From contig CAJTWX010000014.1 in NCBI GenBank assembly GCA_910580155.1, positions 1-27,696 of the forward strand: a stretch of DNA of 27,696 nucleotides. Reading direction: 5' to 3'. Below, one piece after another: positions 16,333-23,304 of the stretch (position 1 is its first letter; each line of letters starts with the position of its first letter). A program made the position numbers and the translations under genes. Source of the stretch: an uncultured Alphaproteobacteria bacterium (GTDB lineage: Bacteria; Pseudomonadota; Alphaproteobacteria; RF32; CAG-239). The notes under the pieces were generated by a model, which did not search any database, was not told where the DNA came from, and saw only the letters and a list, made by a program, of their open reading frames with translations.

Positions 16333-17856
16333 ATGATGAAATTATGGCAGCGGATAAAAAATGCGGGGTGGAAAGAAATCAGTCTGACGTATCTTCCGAC
16401 AGCGGGACTGGTGTTGGATTTGATTATTGTGGCGGTTTTTTATGCGCTGGCGCTTGCGTATCTCCCCACGCAAAACGGCGATAATATTGAGCACGTCCAT
16501 TCAAGCTTTATGATTGCAACAGGAGAAGTTCCGTACCGTGATTTTTTCCAGCACCATAATCCGCTGATGTGGTATTTGTTTGCGCCGCTGGTGAAAGTGT
16601 TTGCATACGATTCAACGGTTGTGGAGGTTGTTTGTCTGGTTTCGCTTTTGGTTTTCCTGAAATCGTTGGTTTATGTATATCGCATCAGCGCGGATTTTTT
16701 GAGCAATAAATTTTGGGGACTGGCCGCAGCGGCTGCGGTGGCCGTTCCGGAGCAGAAACTTTTTGCAATTGATTTCAGGCCCGATAACTATATGATTTTT
16801 GCGCTGATGGGGGGGATTTATTATTTTTTCTTATATCTCAACGGGAAAAAACAGGGACATCTGTCGGTTGCGTTTGTGTGGTTTTTTATCAGTTTTTTAT
16901 TTGCGCAGAAAGCGGTGTTTCCATTGTTTTGCTTAGGGCTGTGCATTTTGTATTTTTGGTATAAGAAAGAGATAGCCACAAAGGCTTTGCTTAAAGCGCT
17001 GATTTTGCCTCTTTCAGGTGCGGCGGGATTTGTTTATTATTTGTATCATTATGATATGCTGGCGCTTTATTATGCGTGTAATTATACCTTTAACCTTAAT
17101 CTGGTTGAGGGGTTTGACTTTAATCGGATTGCCGCGTTTTCGCCGGTGATGGTGGTGTGGATGTGCATCGGGTTTGCGGGGGTGATTGCTGCGGTTGCTT
17201 TTGGCAATAAATATTGGCAGGTGCTGGCTTTTTTGTTTGTGGCGGAGTTTCTGCAACGGCGGTTTTATTTTTCTCCGTACATTTATTACTATTGGTTGTT
17301 GGTGTATTTGGGTGTGTTATGCGGTGTGCCGTTGTTAGCGCGGCTGGATGCAGAGAATCGTGTTGTGCGGCTGTTGTTTCTCGGCGGAGCATATTTCTTT
17401 TTGCTACAGTCGGTGCATTTTCACCGGTTAAAGTATGAAGAACGGACGATGCGCCCGTATCTGCCGGATTATATTGCGCGGCAGATTAACCCGTGTGATT
17501 ATGTGTTTAACGGGGACGGTTTTATGTATAATTTATTCGGTAAAAATCCGTCGTATTACTGGCAGCTTATCGGGCAGCTTGATGTTATTGGCGAAAAAAC
17601 GGGTATTCGGCCGCAGCCGGATATGAATGAGCTGATTGTGAAGGTTAAACCAAAGTTTGTGTATGGACGGAGCTATTTTAACAAATTTGCAAAAGAAAGC
17701 GGACGGCTTAAAATTGTGCATTATATTGACCCTGCAATCATCAGCCGTTTTTATGAACCGACTGGGTATGGCAATGTTTATCGCCTTAAGCCTGAATATG
17801 ACAATCGCCGATGTGTTAAAGATATGGTCAGCGGAAAGTGGCAGTATCAGGATTAA
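16333..17856 (+). CDS. GT-C type membrane glycosyltransferase (GT39/PMT-like)
   Basis: This polytopic protein of about 507 residues has roughly ten or more membrane helices and a C-terminal soluble part of about 120 residues. The first extracytoplasmic loop, NGDNIEHVHSSFMIATGEVP followed by YRDFFQHHNPLMWYL, fits the acidic-loop pattern of GT39/PMT-like transferases that use polyprenyl-phosphate sugars on the periplasmic side. The acceptor and sugar are unknown. The frame is open from ATG 16279, but that segment codes through a 15-bp hairpin. ATG 16333 (or 16336) follows AAGGG at 16322-16326 and gives the expected basic start before the first helix, so it is preferred. It may be expressed with the glg operon by read-through, although a role in glycogen metabolism is not implied. 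Confidence 0.85.
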   Translation: MMKLWQRIKNAGWKEISLTYLPTAGLVLDLIIVAVFYALALAYLPTQNGDNIEHVHSSFMIATGEVPYRDFFQHHNPLMWYLFAPLVKVFAYDSTVVEVVCLVSLLVFLKSLVYVYRISADFLSNKFWGLAAAAAVAVPEQKLFAIDFRPDNYMIFALMGGIYYFFLYLNGKKQGHLSVAFVWFFISFLFAQKAVFPLFCLGLCILYFWYKKEIATKALLKALILPLSGAAGFVYYLYHYDMLALYYACNYTFNLNLVEGFDFNRIAAFSPVMVVWMCIGFAGVIAAVAFGNKYWQVLAFLFVAEFLQRRFYFSPYIYYYWLLVYLGVLCGVPLLARLDAENRVVRLLFLGGAYFFLLQSVHFHRLKYEERTMRPYLPDYIARQINPCDYVFNGDGFMYNLFGKNPSYYWQLIGQLDVIGEKTGIRPQPDMNELIVKVKPKFVYGRSYFNKFAKESGRLKIVHYIDPAIISRFYEPTGYGNVYRLKPEYDNRRCVKDMVSGKWQYQD

Positions 17857-17871
17857 ATTTATGTGTTGTTA

Positions 17872-17904
17872 AATAAGTTTTAAACATAAACGGCTAAACT
17901 TATT
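17872..17904 (+). promoter_or_regulatory. Inverted repeat upstream of the 235-residue membrane gene
   Basis: A perfect 9-bp inverted repeat, AATAAGTTT (17872-17880) and AAACTTATT (17896-17904), lies in the 71-base gap before the gene at 17928. It overlaps a weak promoter-like pair (TTTTAA 17878-17883, TATTAT 17901-17906, 17-base spacing). It could be an operator or a hairpin after the preceding gene. Confidence 0.35.
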
Positions 17905-17927
17905 ATAACAAAACAGGAGATTTTTAT

Positions 17928-18635
17928 ATGGCTCACGGAAAAGAAAGAAGTGCTTTATTTAGGTTTTTGTATACGGTATTAAGTGTTATCACTTTTCCGA
18001 TATTTGCAGTATTGTATGTGTTGAAACATCCGTTGTGGGTGATGTTTTTGCTGCTGGTTTTGTGCGGAGCGGCGGTGTATTATCCGCTGCAATCCGGCGT
18101 TAAGCTGGAGGATGTGCCGGAGTGGTATAAGAAAAAATATACCGAAGTGCAATATGAAGTGGTGGCGAAAGTCGTTGAAAACGGCGATACAGCAATGTTT
18201 TCGCAGGATATGTTAGATGACCTTGCTGATGAGATTGAAGCGAACAAAGGACTGAAAAGCGAAAATTACAATGCGAAAGTTTCCAGAAACAAGGCAATGG
18301 ACAATGTTGCGTCTGATTTGAAAAAACGCAGTGGTTTTAAGCGCAAAGGCGAAACGGCAGCAGAGCCGGCTGCAGAAGGCGGCAATGTGGGTGAGCAGAT
18401 TATAGAAAACGCAGCGGCCGGTGCCGGAAATGTGGCTGCGGGCGGACTGGAGGCTTTGTTAGGCAAACCGGCGGAGACAAATTCCGAACCGGTACAGCAA
18501 ACAGGCGAATCCGAAAACGATGTTGTTGAACCGGTTGCAGCTCAGCTTGTTTTACCACAGCCGGAAATAAAAGCTCAAACGGCAGCTGTGCCAACTGCAG
18601 ACAGTGCGGCAGAAGATGAGTTTGACTTGTTTTAA
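17928..18635 (+). CDS. Membrane protein with acidic Ala/Pro/Glu-rich tail, unknown
   Basis: The 235-residue protein has one or two hydrophobic helices near the N-terminus (about 11-30 and 33-53). A short helical domain follows (about 55-135, with DVPEWYKKKYTEVQYEVVAK and a charged segment). The C-terminal 95 residues are low complexity, rich in Ala, Glu, Pro, Val and Gln, and end in DEFDLF. I recognise no family. The tail composition closely resembles that of the 806-residue sulfatase-fold protein 1.2 kb downstream on the same strand. Good start: AGGAG at 17915-17919. The last four bases overlap the convergent RHH gene. A role at the cell envelope is inferred only from the membrane segments and tail. 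Confidence 0.8.
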   Translation: MAHGKERSALFRFLYTVLSVITFPIFAVLYVLKHPLWVMFLLLVLCGAAVYYPLQSGVKLEDVPEWYKKKYTEVQYEVVAKVVENGDTAMFSQDMLDDLADEIEANKGLKSENYNAKVSRNKAMDNVASDLKKRSGFKRKGETAAEPAAEGGNVGEQIIENAAAGAGNVAAGGLEALLGKPAETNSEPVQQTGESENDVVEPVAAQLVLPQPEIKAQTAAVPTADSAAEDEFDLF

Positions 18636-18850
18636 GCCTGATTTAGTTTTTCCTGTAATGTTTTGAGGATATAAATGCGGATTGCCGAAGAGAGGTTCGG
18701 TACGGTGCGTTCTTTGTCGATTTCGGTAACTAATTGGTTTATTGTCGTGTTTTTAGTGCGGGCAATGGCTATCAGCGCGTTATAAAACTCTTCTTCAAGC
18801 GAGAGGCTGGTAGCGTGGCGTCCGGCAATTAAAACAGAGATTTTTTTCAT
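18632..18850 (-). CDS. Small ribbon-helix-helix protein (alphaproteobacterial RHH_4 type)
   Basis: The 72-residue protein has an N-terminal beta strand (ISVLIAGRHATSLSLEEEFY) followed by two helices (about 22-34 and 49-66), which is the ribbon-helix-helix arrangement of the MetJ/Arc superfamily. It resembles the short RHH_4 domain proteins of alphaproteobacteria. It probably binds DNA as a dimer; the target is unknown. Its ATG shares one base with the sspB stop (TAATG), so the two are translationally coupled. From memory, an RHH gene beside sspB is a recurring alphaproteobacterial arrangement, which supports both calls. Confidence 0.87.
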   Translation of the reverse strand: MKKISVLIAGRHATSLSLEEEFYNALIAIARTKNTTINQLVTEIDKERTVPNLSSAIRIYILKTLQEKLNQA

Positions 18851-19314
18851 TATGATTTGTTTCGGAAACTATCAAAAGAGATAATCTGTGCGGTTTCGCC
18901 GGAAACTTTTTTCTCAGGCTCCAAATCGTCCAGCGTATGGACATCGCCGTTTTCATAAAATGAGAAACTCAGGCCGAATTTGGCATACGGGTCAGCAAAG
19001 TAAGTAATTGCATCATACGGGATAATCAGACTTTGCGGGCGTCCGCCAAAACTCAGTTCAACCGAAAAACAGGTTTCGCTGACAATCAGATTGGAATATT
19101 GGTGCTGCAAAACAATTGTCATACTTTCGGGATATTGGATTTTCAAATTATCAGGAATAATGGTATCCGGATGGTCGGTTTTGAAGGTGATATAAAAATG
19201 ATTTTCGCTGGGGAGTCCCTGCGTTTCAGCAATTTTTAGTGCTTCCACAACAACCTGTTTGAGGGATTTTTCTATCAGCTTATCGTAGTTTATTTCACTT
19301 ACAAATTCAGTCAT
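18850..19314 (-). CDS. sspB: SspB-type ClpXP adaptor (alphaproteobacterial)
   Basis: SspB tethers ssrA-tagged proteins to ClpXP and so speeds their degradation. The product, 154 residues from the chosen start, matches the alpha-type SspB fold: an N-terminal NYDKLIEKSLKQVVVEALK helix, then GLPSENHFYITFKTDHP, YPESMTIVLQHQYSNLIV and PYDAITYFADPYAKFGLSF. The acidic and hydrophobic C-terminus ends the protein. ATG 19314 gives the family N-terminus, but AGGA lies only two bases upstream, so ATG 19329 is an alternative. The frame stays open to 19383, yet that part lies in the tmRNA. The gene starts about 25 bases after the tmRNA 3' pseudoknot with no terminator visible, so sspB may share the ssrA transcript. 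Confidence 0.93.
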   Translation of the reverse strand: MTEFVSEINYDKLIEKSLKQVVVEALKIAETQGLPSENHFYITFKTDHPDTIIPDNLKIQYPESMTIVLQHQYSNLIVSETCFSVELSFGGRPQSLIIPYDAITYFADPYAKFGLSFSFYENGDVHTLDDLEPEKKVSGETAQIISFDSFRNKS

Positions 19315-19339
19315 CTTCCTATCTGCCATAAACATTGTT

Positions 19340-19659
19340 GCAACAAAATGAGCCGTTCTGTTGCTAGGCGGCTCCTTCCCCACTTTATGCTAACCATAGC
19401 CTAAAGAATTTGAGTTTGTTGCTTGCGCTTAAGCAGCTACGGCAACAGGTGCAAAATTATCATTTGCGTTTATTTAAGTCGAACCGATAACGGTGGTATC
19501 CCGCCGGATACAGCCCACATATCTTTACTATACACTGTCAAACCTGTCTCGCCCCCGTGGTATAAAATCTGGTGGAGGCGCCGGGTACTGCCCCCGGGTC
19601 CAATATATCTATTTCATACGGCTTTTCGTATCATAGTTTTTGGGAAAATCCCTCAAACT
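19340..19659 (-). ncRNA. ssrA: Permuted two-piece tmRNA
   Basis: Read on the minus strand, the acceptor piece comes first. Its T stem is CCGGG/CCCGG (19593-19597 with 19581-19585), followed by the 3' acceptor strand CGCCTCC (19574-19580), A and an encoded CCA ending at 19570. A 13-base spacer (19557-19569) precedes the coding piece, which starts GGGGGCG at 19556 and pairs over seven positions, one of them G-U, with CGCCTCC. A PK1-like hairpin (GTATCC/GGATAC) precedes the resume codon. The tag runs GCA at 19465-19467 to TAA at 19429-19431 and encodes ANDNFAPVAVAA. Near the 3' end, stems 19369-19374/19350-19355 and 19359-19364/19340-19345 interlock as an H-type pseudoknot. Exact mature ends are estimates. 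The RNA rescues stalled ribosomes and tags the product for proteolysis. Confidence 0.95.
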
Positions 19660-19665
19660 GTTTTC

Positions 19666-19693
19666 AGTATAACGGCAAAATTTAAAAATTCAA
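19666..19693 (-). promoter_or_regulatory. Promoter for ssrA
   Basis: Minus strand TTGAAT (19688-19693), 16-base spacer, TATACT (19666-19671). It predicts a start near 19659, about 60 bases before the T arm of the acceptor piece. It may also drive sspB and the RHH gene. Confidence 0.72.
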
Positions 19694-19798
19694 GACATAT
19701 CATCGGGTATATTTTTTGCGGAGGTGTTTTTTTTAAGCTTTTATTTAACAATATCGGTTAGTGTATGTGCATAGAATTGTTATTTTGAAGAGGGAAAG

Positions 19799-22219
19799 AT
19801 GACAGAGCCTGTACATTTGAACAAAAAGAAAGAACCCGTACCATTTGAATTTCTTTTAAAAGCAACCAACCACTTTTATGACAGAATCCTGAGGGCGATG
19901 TTTTTGACACTGCTGTTTGTGTTTGATTTTGTGATGTTTGTTTATTCGATTAACGGCAGAGTGATGGAGAATGGTGTTGTTAACGAGGCAATGTTGTATA
20001 TTGCCGGCGGTTTTTTTGCCGTATTTTTGGTGTTAATGTTGTTGCTGTCTTTTTCCGGTGTGGCACAAAATGTAGTTTGTGCGTTAGTTATGCTGTTGAT
20101 AACAATTTTGTATCTGGATCAATTTGCGTTGTTTGATGTTAATACTTTTGTGGAGGTTTGGCTTGAAGAACACGCTGGTTTTCTGACATTTATCGGCGCT
20201 ATTCCCTCGAATTGGCTGGTCGGGATTGTTTTGGCGCTGGTTGTCTTTTTCTCATTTAAGATGTCTTTTATTATTTTCCTTTCTGTGTTGTTGGTTGGGG
20301 GAACGCTCGGTATCGGGATGTATAAAACCGAAACGGCAGCGGTTGATAAAAAGGAATATAACAGAGTTAAAGAATTAGCGGTGATGAAAGAAGATGTGCG
20401 CGGGAATAATATTGTTCATCTGATGGCGCCGAAACTTCCGTCTTACCATTTCTTGAGCACAATCAAAGATGTGAATTTCCGCGAGCTGCGCGATATGCTT
20501 TTAGGCTTTTACGCGGTTAATGACTTTGAGGTTTATCCGAATGCGTTCGTGCAGAAAAATGATACGGTCAGCAATATTGTCGATATTTATAATCTGGTTG
20601 ATTATGGCAGCACCTCAAGCGGAATCCGCGGTTATGCCGAGATTTTGAATGACTGGGATTTTGCACACGGTTCGCTTGATAAGATGGCGCTTGAGGATAA
20701 TAAATTGTATGCGGCTTTGGGAAAAGCGGGTTATAAGACCAGTACTTATCCGATGCCGATGTTTAATTTCTGCTACAAAAGCGGTAATATGTTTACGGAT
20801 CGCTGTGTTGTTAAACAAACCGGAATTGTGTCGGTTTATGATAAAAAAAGCCCGCTTGAGAAGAATGTATTTGCGCTGCTGGGCGAATGGGTGCTTAGTT
20901 TCCATAACAGCGGATTAAAATCTGTGGCAAAGATGCTTTTGGATATGTCTTATCTGAAGGGGATGCGGGTTATTTCCGAAAACCGCCGCTTGTCGATTGA
21001 AGGGGCGCCAGCCATCTTTGATGAGGTTTATAAAGATTTTGCCAAAGATAAAAACGGTGTGGTTTATATGGTGTTTGCAGAGTTGCCATCTGATTTGTAT
21101 GTTTATGACGAGTTTTGCAATTTGAAACCGCGCAAAGAGTGGGTATCACTAAAAGATAATACGCTTTATTCGGGGGGAATTGACCTTAAGCGTAAGGCAT
21201 ACGCCGATCAGGCAAAGTGTTTCATCGGGATGACACAGATGTTTATGGAAAAAATGTATCAAAATGAAAAGCTGCAGAATACCGATATTATCGTGCAAGG
21301 GGTGAGCGTGCTGCGTGAGTTAGCCGGAATGCCTGCCGGCAGATATGGTACTTTTGTGGCAGATAAGTTAGTTAATCTGGGGATTCGCAGAGGGAAAGCG
21401 CCGTCGTTTGTTGTGAATACAGAGATTTGTCTGGCAAGCGATGTGACACGTGCATATCTATTGGGCGAGAATCATTGCTATACGATTGATAATATGAAAA
21501 TGTCGACCGAGGAAGCTTTGAATTTGAAACAAAATCTTGTGAACAATTCTATTATTCGCGGCAGCAAGATTTCAAATATTGCAGCGGATTATCGCGATTG
21601 GTATGAAGAATTCAGGAAGAAAAGCCCGTTTTATCAGAAATGGCGGGAACAGAATAAGCTTGAGAATCAGGTACAGGATTTGCCAGTGGCAATAGAGCCA
21701 CAAGCCGAAGCAGCTCCGCAACCGGTACCGGAAGTGCAGGCGCCGGTTGCGCAACAGGCGGAAAATGAGCCGCAATCTGAATCTGCAATAATGATGGATG
21801 AACAGCCGGATACAGTTGTGGAAGAGATTGAGCCGGCGGTGGCAGAAAATGTTGAGCTGCCAGCTGAAAACACAGAGCTTTCTGCAGAACCGGCGGCTGA
21901 GATGATAAATCCTGAAGAATCAGCAGAACAACCGGTTGAAACGCCTGAAATAGAATCAGCATCAGAGCAGGAGGTGATTGCGCCGGAGCAAGAGCAGGCC
22001 ATTGAAATGCCGGAGGTGTCAGTTATTGATAATCCGGTTGCAGTTGTTGAAGAAACAGATGCCGTGGCAGCAGAACCGGCGGCAAATGTTGAATCCGAGC
22101 AACCCACACCTGCAGAAACAGCAGTATTTCCTGAGCCGGCAGCTGAGGAGCAGCCCGTAATTGAACCGGTAACAACAGAACAGTCGGCAGCTGAGCCGGT
22201 TGAAACACCGGTGGAATAA
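19799..22219 (+). CDS. Membrane sulfatase-fold protein, probably catalytically dead, with long acidic tail
   Basis: The 806 residues divide into about five membrane helices (34-51, 64-85, 90-108, 138-155, 157-175), an extracytoplasmic alkaline-phosphatase/sulfatase-like domain (about 203-565) and a low-complexity Glu/Pro/Ala/Val tail (about 630-806). The layout matches LtaS/MdoB-like membrane transferases. Segments align by pattern with that superfamily: NNIVHLMAPKLPSY (203-216) where N-V-hhhhD-G/S is expected, EVYPNAFVQKNDTVSNI (244-260), AELPSDLYVYDE (427-438) where LPH is expected and NTDIIVQGVSV (494-504) where hhhSDHG is expected. The metal-binding Asp and His residues are therefore missing. 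GAGGG precedes the ATG. The tail resembles that of the gene at 17928. The function is unknown; a structural or regulatory pseudoenzyme is inferred. Confidence 0.75.
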   Translation: MTEPVHLNKKKEPVPFEFLLKATNHFYDRILRAMFLTLLFVFDFVMFVYSINGRVMENGVVNEAMLYIAGGFFAVFLVLMLLLSFSGVAQNVVCALVMLLITILYLDQFALFDVNTFVEVWLEEHAGFLTFIGAIPSNWLVGIVLALVVFFSFKMSFIIFLSVLLVGGTLGIGMYKTETAAVDKKEYNRVKELAVMKEDVRGNNIVHLMAPKLPSYHFLSTIKDVNFRELRDMLLGFYAVNDFEVYPNAFVQKNDTVSNIVDIYNLVDYGSTSSGIRGYAEILNDWDFAHGSLDKMALEDNKLYAALGKAGYKTSTYPMPMFNFCYKSGNMFTDRCVVKQTGIVSVYDKKSPLEKNVFALLGEWVLSFHNSGLKSVAKMLLDMSYLKGMRVISENRRLSIEGAPAIFDEVYKDFAKDKNGVVYMVFAELPSDLYVYDEFCNLKPRKEWVSLKDNTLYSGGIDLKRKAYADQAKCFIGMTQMFMEKMYQNEKLQNTDIIVQGVSVLRELAGMPAGRYGTFVADKLVNLGIRRGKAPSFVVNTEICLASDVTRAYLLGENHCYTIDNMKMSTEEALNLKQNLVNNSIIRGSKISNIAADYRDWYEEFRKKSPFYQKWREQNKLENQVQDLPVAIEPQAEAAPQPVPEVQAPVAQQAENEPQSESAIMMDEQPDTVVEEIEPAVAENVELPAENTELSAEPAAEMINPEESAEQPVETPEIESASEQEVIAPEQEQAIEMPEVSVIDNPVAVVEETDAVAAEPAANVESEQPTPAETAVFPEPAAEEQPVIEPVTTEQSAAEPVETPVE

Positions 22220-22308
22220 AATCCGGTTAATTAGTGATTAAATACTTGTCAAAATTTGAAAATCGTGTTAGCTCATAAACAATAGCAATCAAAGGCAAGT
22301 AAAAGTTT

Positions 22309-23304
22309 ATGCAATTAGGCAGATATATTAAAAACAAACGTTCGCGAGCGGCACTGTTTTTCTTAGGGATAGTGCTTGTTTTGTCGTTGTTTGCGGAGCT
22401 TATTGCCAATGATAAGCCGATTATATTGAAATATCAGGGTGAGTACTTTTTTCCGATTGCCAAAGTTTATACCGACGCGAGGTTTGGCGGGGACTTTCCG
22501 ACTGAGGCAAACTATAAAGACCCGTTTATCCGTGGTAATATTGAGGCGGAGGGGTATATGATTATGCCGCCTGTGGAGTTTTCGTATAATACGGTAGATT
22601 ATGAATTAAATGAGCCGTTTCCGTCTGCACCGTCGAAACGTCATTGGCTGGGGACGGATGAAGAGGGACGGGATATTCTGGCGCGGTTGTTGTATGGTAT
22701 CAGGTTGTCATTTGTTTTTGCCTTTCTTTTGACATTGCTTTCTTCGCTTATCGGCGTTGCGGTCGGGGCAGTGCAGGGATATTTCGGTGGCAAGGTGGAT
22801 ATTGTGCTGCAGCGGGTGATTGAGATATGGGATTCTATGCCGCAGATGTTTGTGCTGATTATCGTGGCGAGCGTGTTTGTGCCGAGTTTTTGGACGCTGT
22901 TGCTGATTTTGCTGCTGTTTTCGTGGACGGAGCTGACCGGTATGGTGCGTGCGGAGTTTTTGCGGGCACGGAATTTTGAATATGTTAAAGCGGCTAAGGC
23001 TGTCGGGGTTGGTAATTTTCGCATTATGTGGCGGCATATTCTGCCTAATGCGCTGGTGACTACCGTAACGTTTGTACCGTTTATTTTGGCGGGGGCGGTG
23101 GTGGCTTTGACGGCGCTGGACTTTTTTGGTTTGGGGCTTGGCTATAACTATCCGTCACTTGGCGATTTGGTACGGCAGGGGAAGGATAATCTGCAGGCGC
23201 CGTGGATTGGGCTGAGTGTCTTTTTTGTGTTATCAATGCTGTTGACGGCGCTGATATTTATCGGCGAGGGCGTGCGCGATGCGATGGATAAGAGGAAGAG
23301 ATGA
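22309..23304 (+). CDS. yejE: ABC transporter permease, YejE family
   Basis: Inner-membrane permease of a peptide/microcin C-type ABC importer. The 331-residue protein has an N-terminal helix (about 15-33) and a long periplasmic loop (35-115) with YejE-type features (ANYKDPFIRGNIEAEGYMI). LGTDEEGRDILARLLYG follows, then a five-helix permease domain with the EAA-like coupling loop EYVKAAKAVGVGNFRIMWRH (about 224-243). It overlaps yejF by four bases (ATGA). yejA (binding protein) and yejB (second permease) are not in this window; the upstream neighbour is the sulfatase-fold gene, 89 bases away. The ribosome binding site is weak. Substrate assignment rests on family only. Confidence 0.93.
   Translation: MQLGRYIKNKRSRAALFFLGIVLVLSLFAELIANDKPIILKYQGEYFFPIAKVYTDARFGGDFPTEANYKDPFIRGNIEAEGYMIMPPVEFSYNTVDYELNEPFPSAPSKRHWLGTDEEGRDILARLLYGIRLSFVFAFLLTLLSSLIGVAVGAVQGYFGGKVDIVLQRVIEIWDSMPQMFVLIIVASVFVPSFWTLLLILLLFSWTELTGMVRAEFLRARNFEYVKAAKAVGVGNFRIMWRHILPNALVTTVTFVPFILAGAVVALTALDFFGLGLGYNYPSLGDLVRQGKDNLQAPWIGLSVFFVLSMLLTALIFIGEGVRDAMDKRKR

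Noticed and set aside
19315..19383. N-terminal extension of sspB to 19383
   Set aside because: These codons lie in the 3' pseudoknot of the tmRNA, and family members start near the NYDKL helix.
19423..19761. Plus-strand frame of 112 codons between sspB and the sulfatase-fold gene
   Set aside because: Lies across the minus-strand tmRNA and its promoter. The RNA structure and tag explain the sequence better.
21667..22107. Minus-strand frame of 146 codons rich in Ser/Ala/Gly
   Set aside because: Mirror of the low-complexity Glu/Pro/Ala tail of the plus-strand gene. The repetitive composition comes from the tail codons.
22246..22274. Promoter before yejE (TTGTCA with a downstream hexamer)
   Set aside because: The -10 at suitable spacing reads TAGCTC or TTAGCT, too weak to call.
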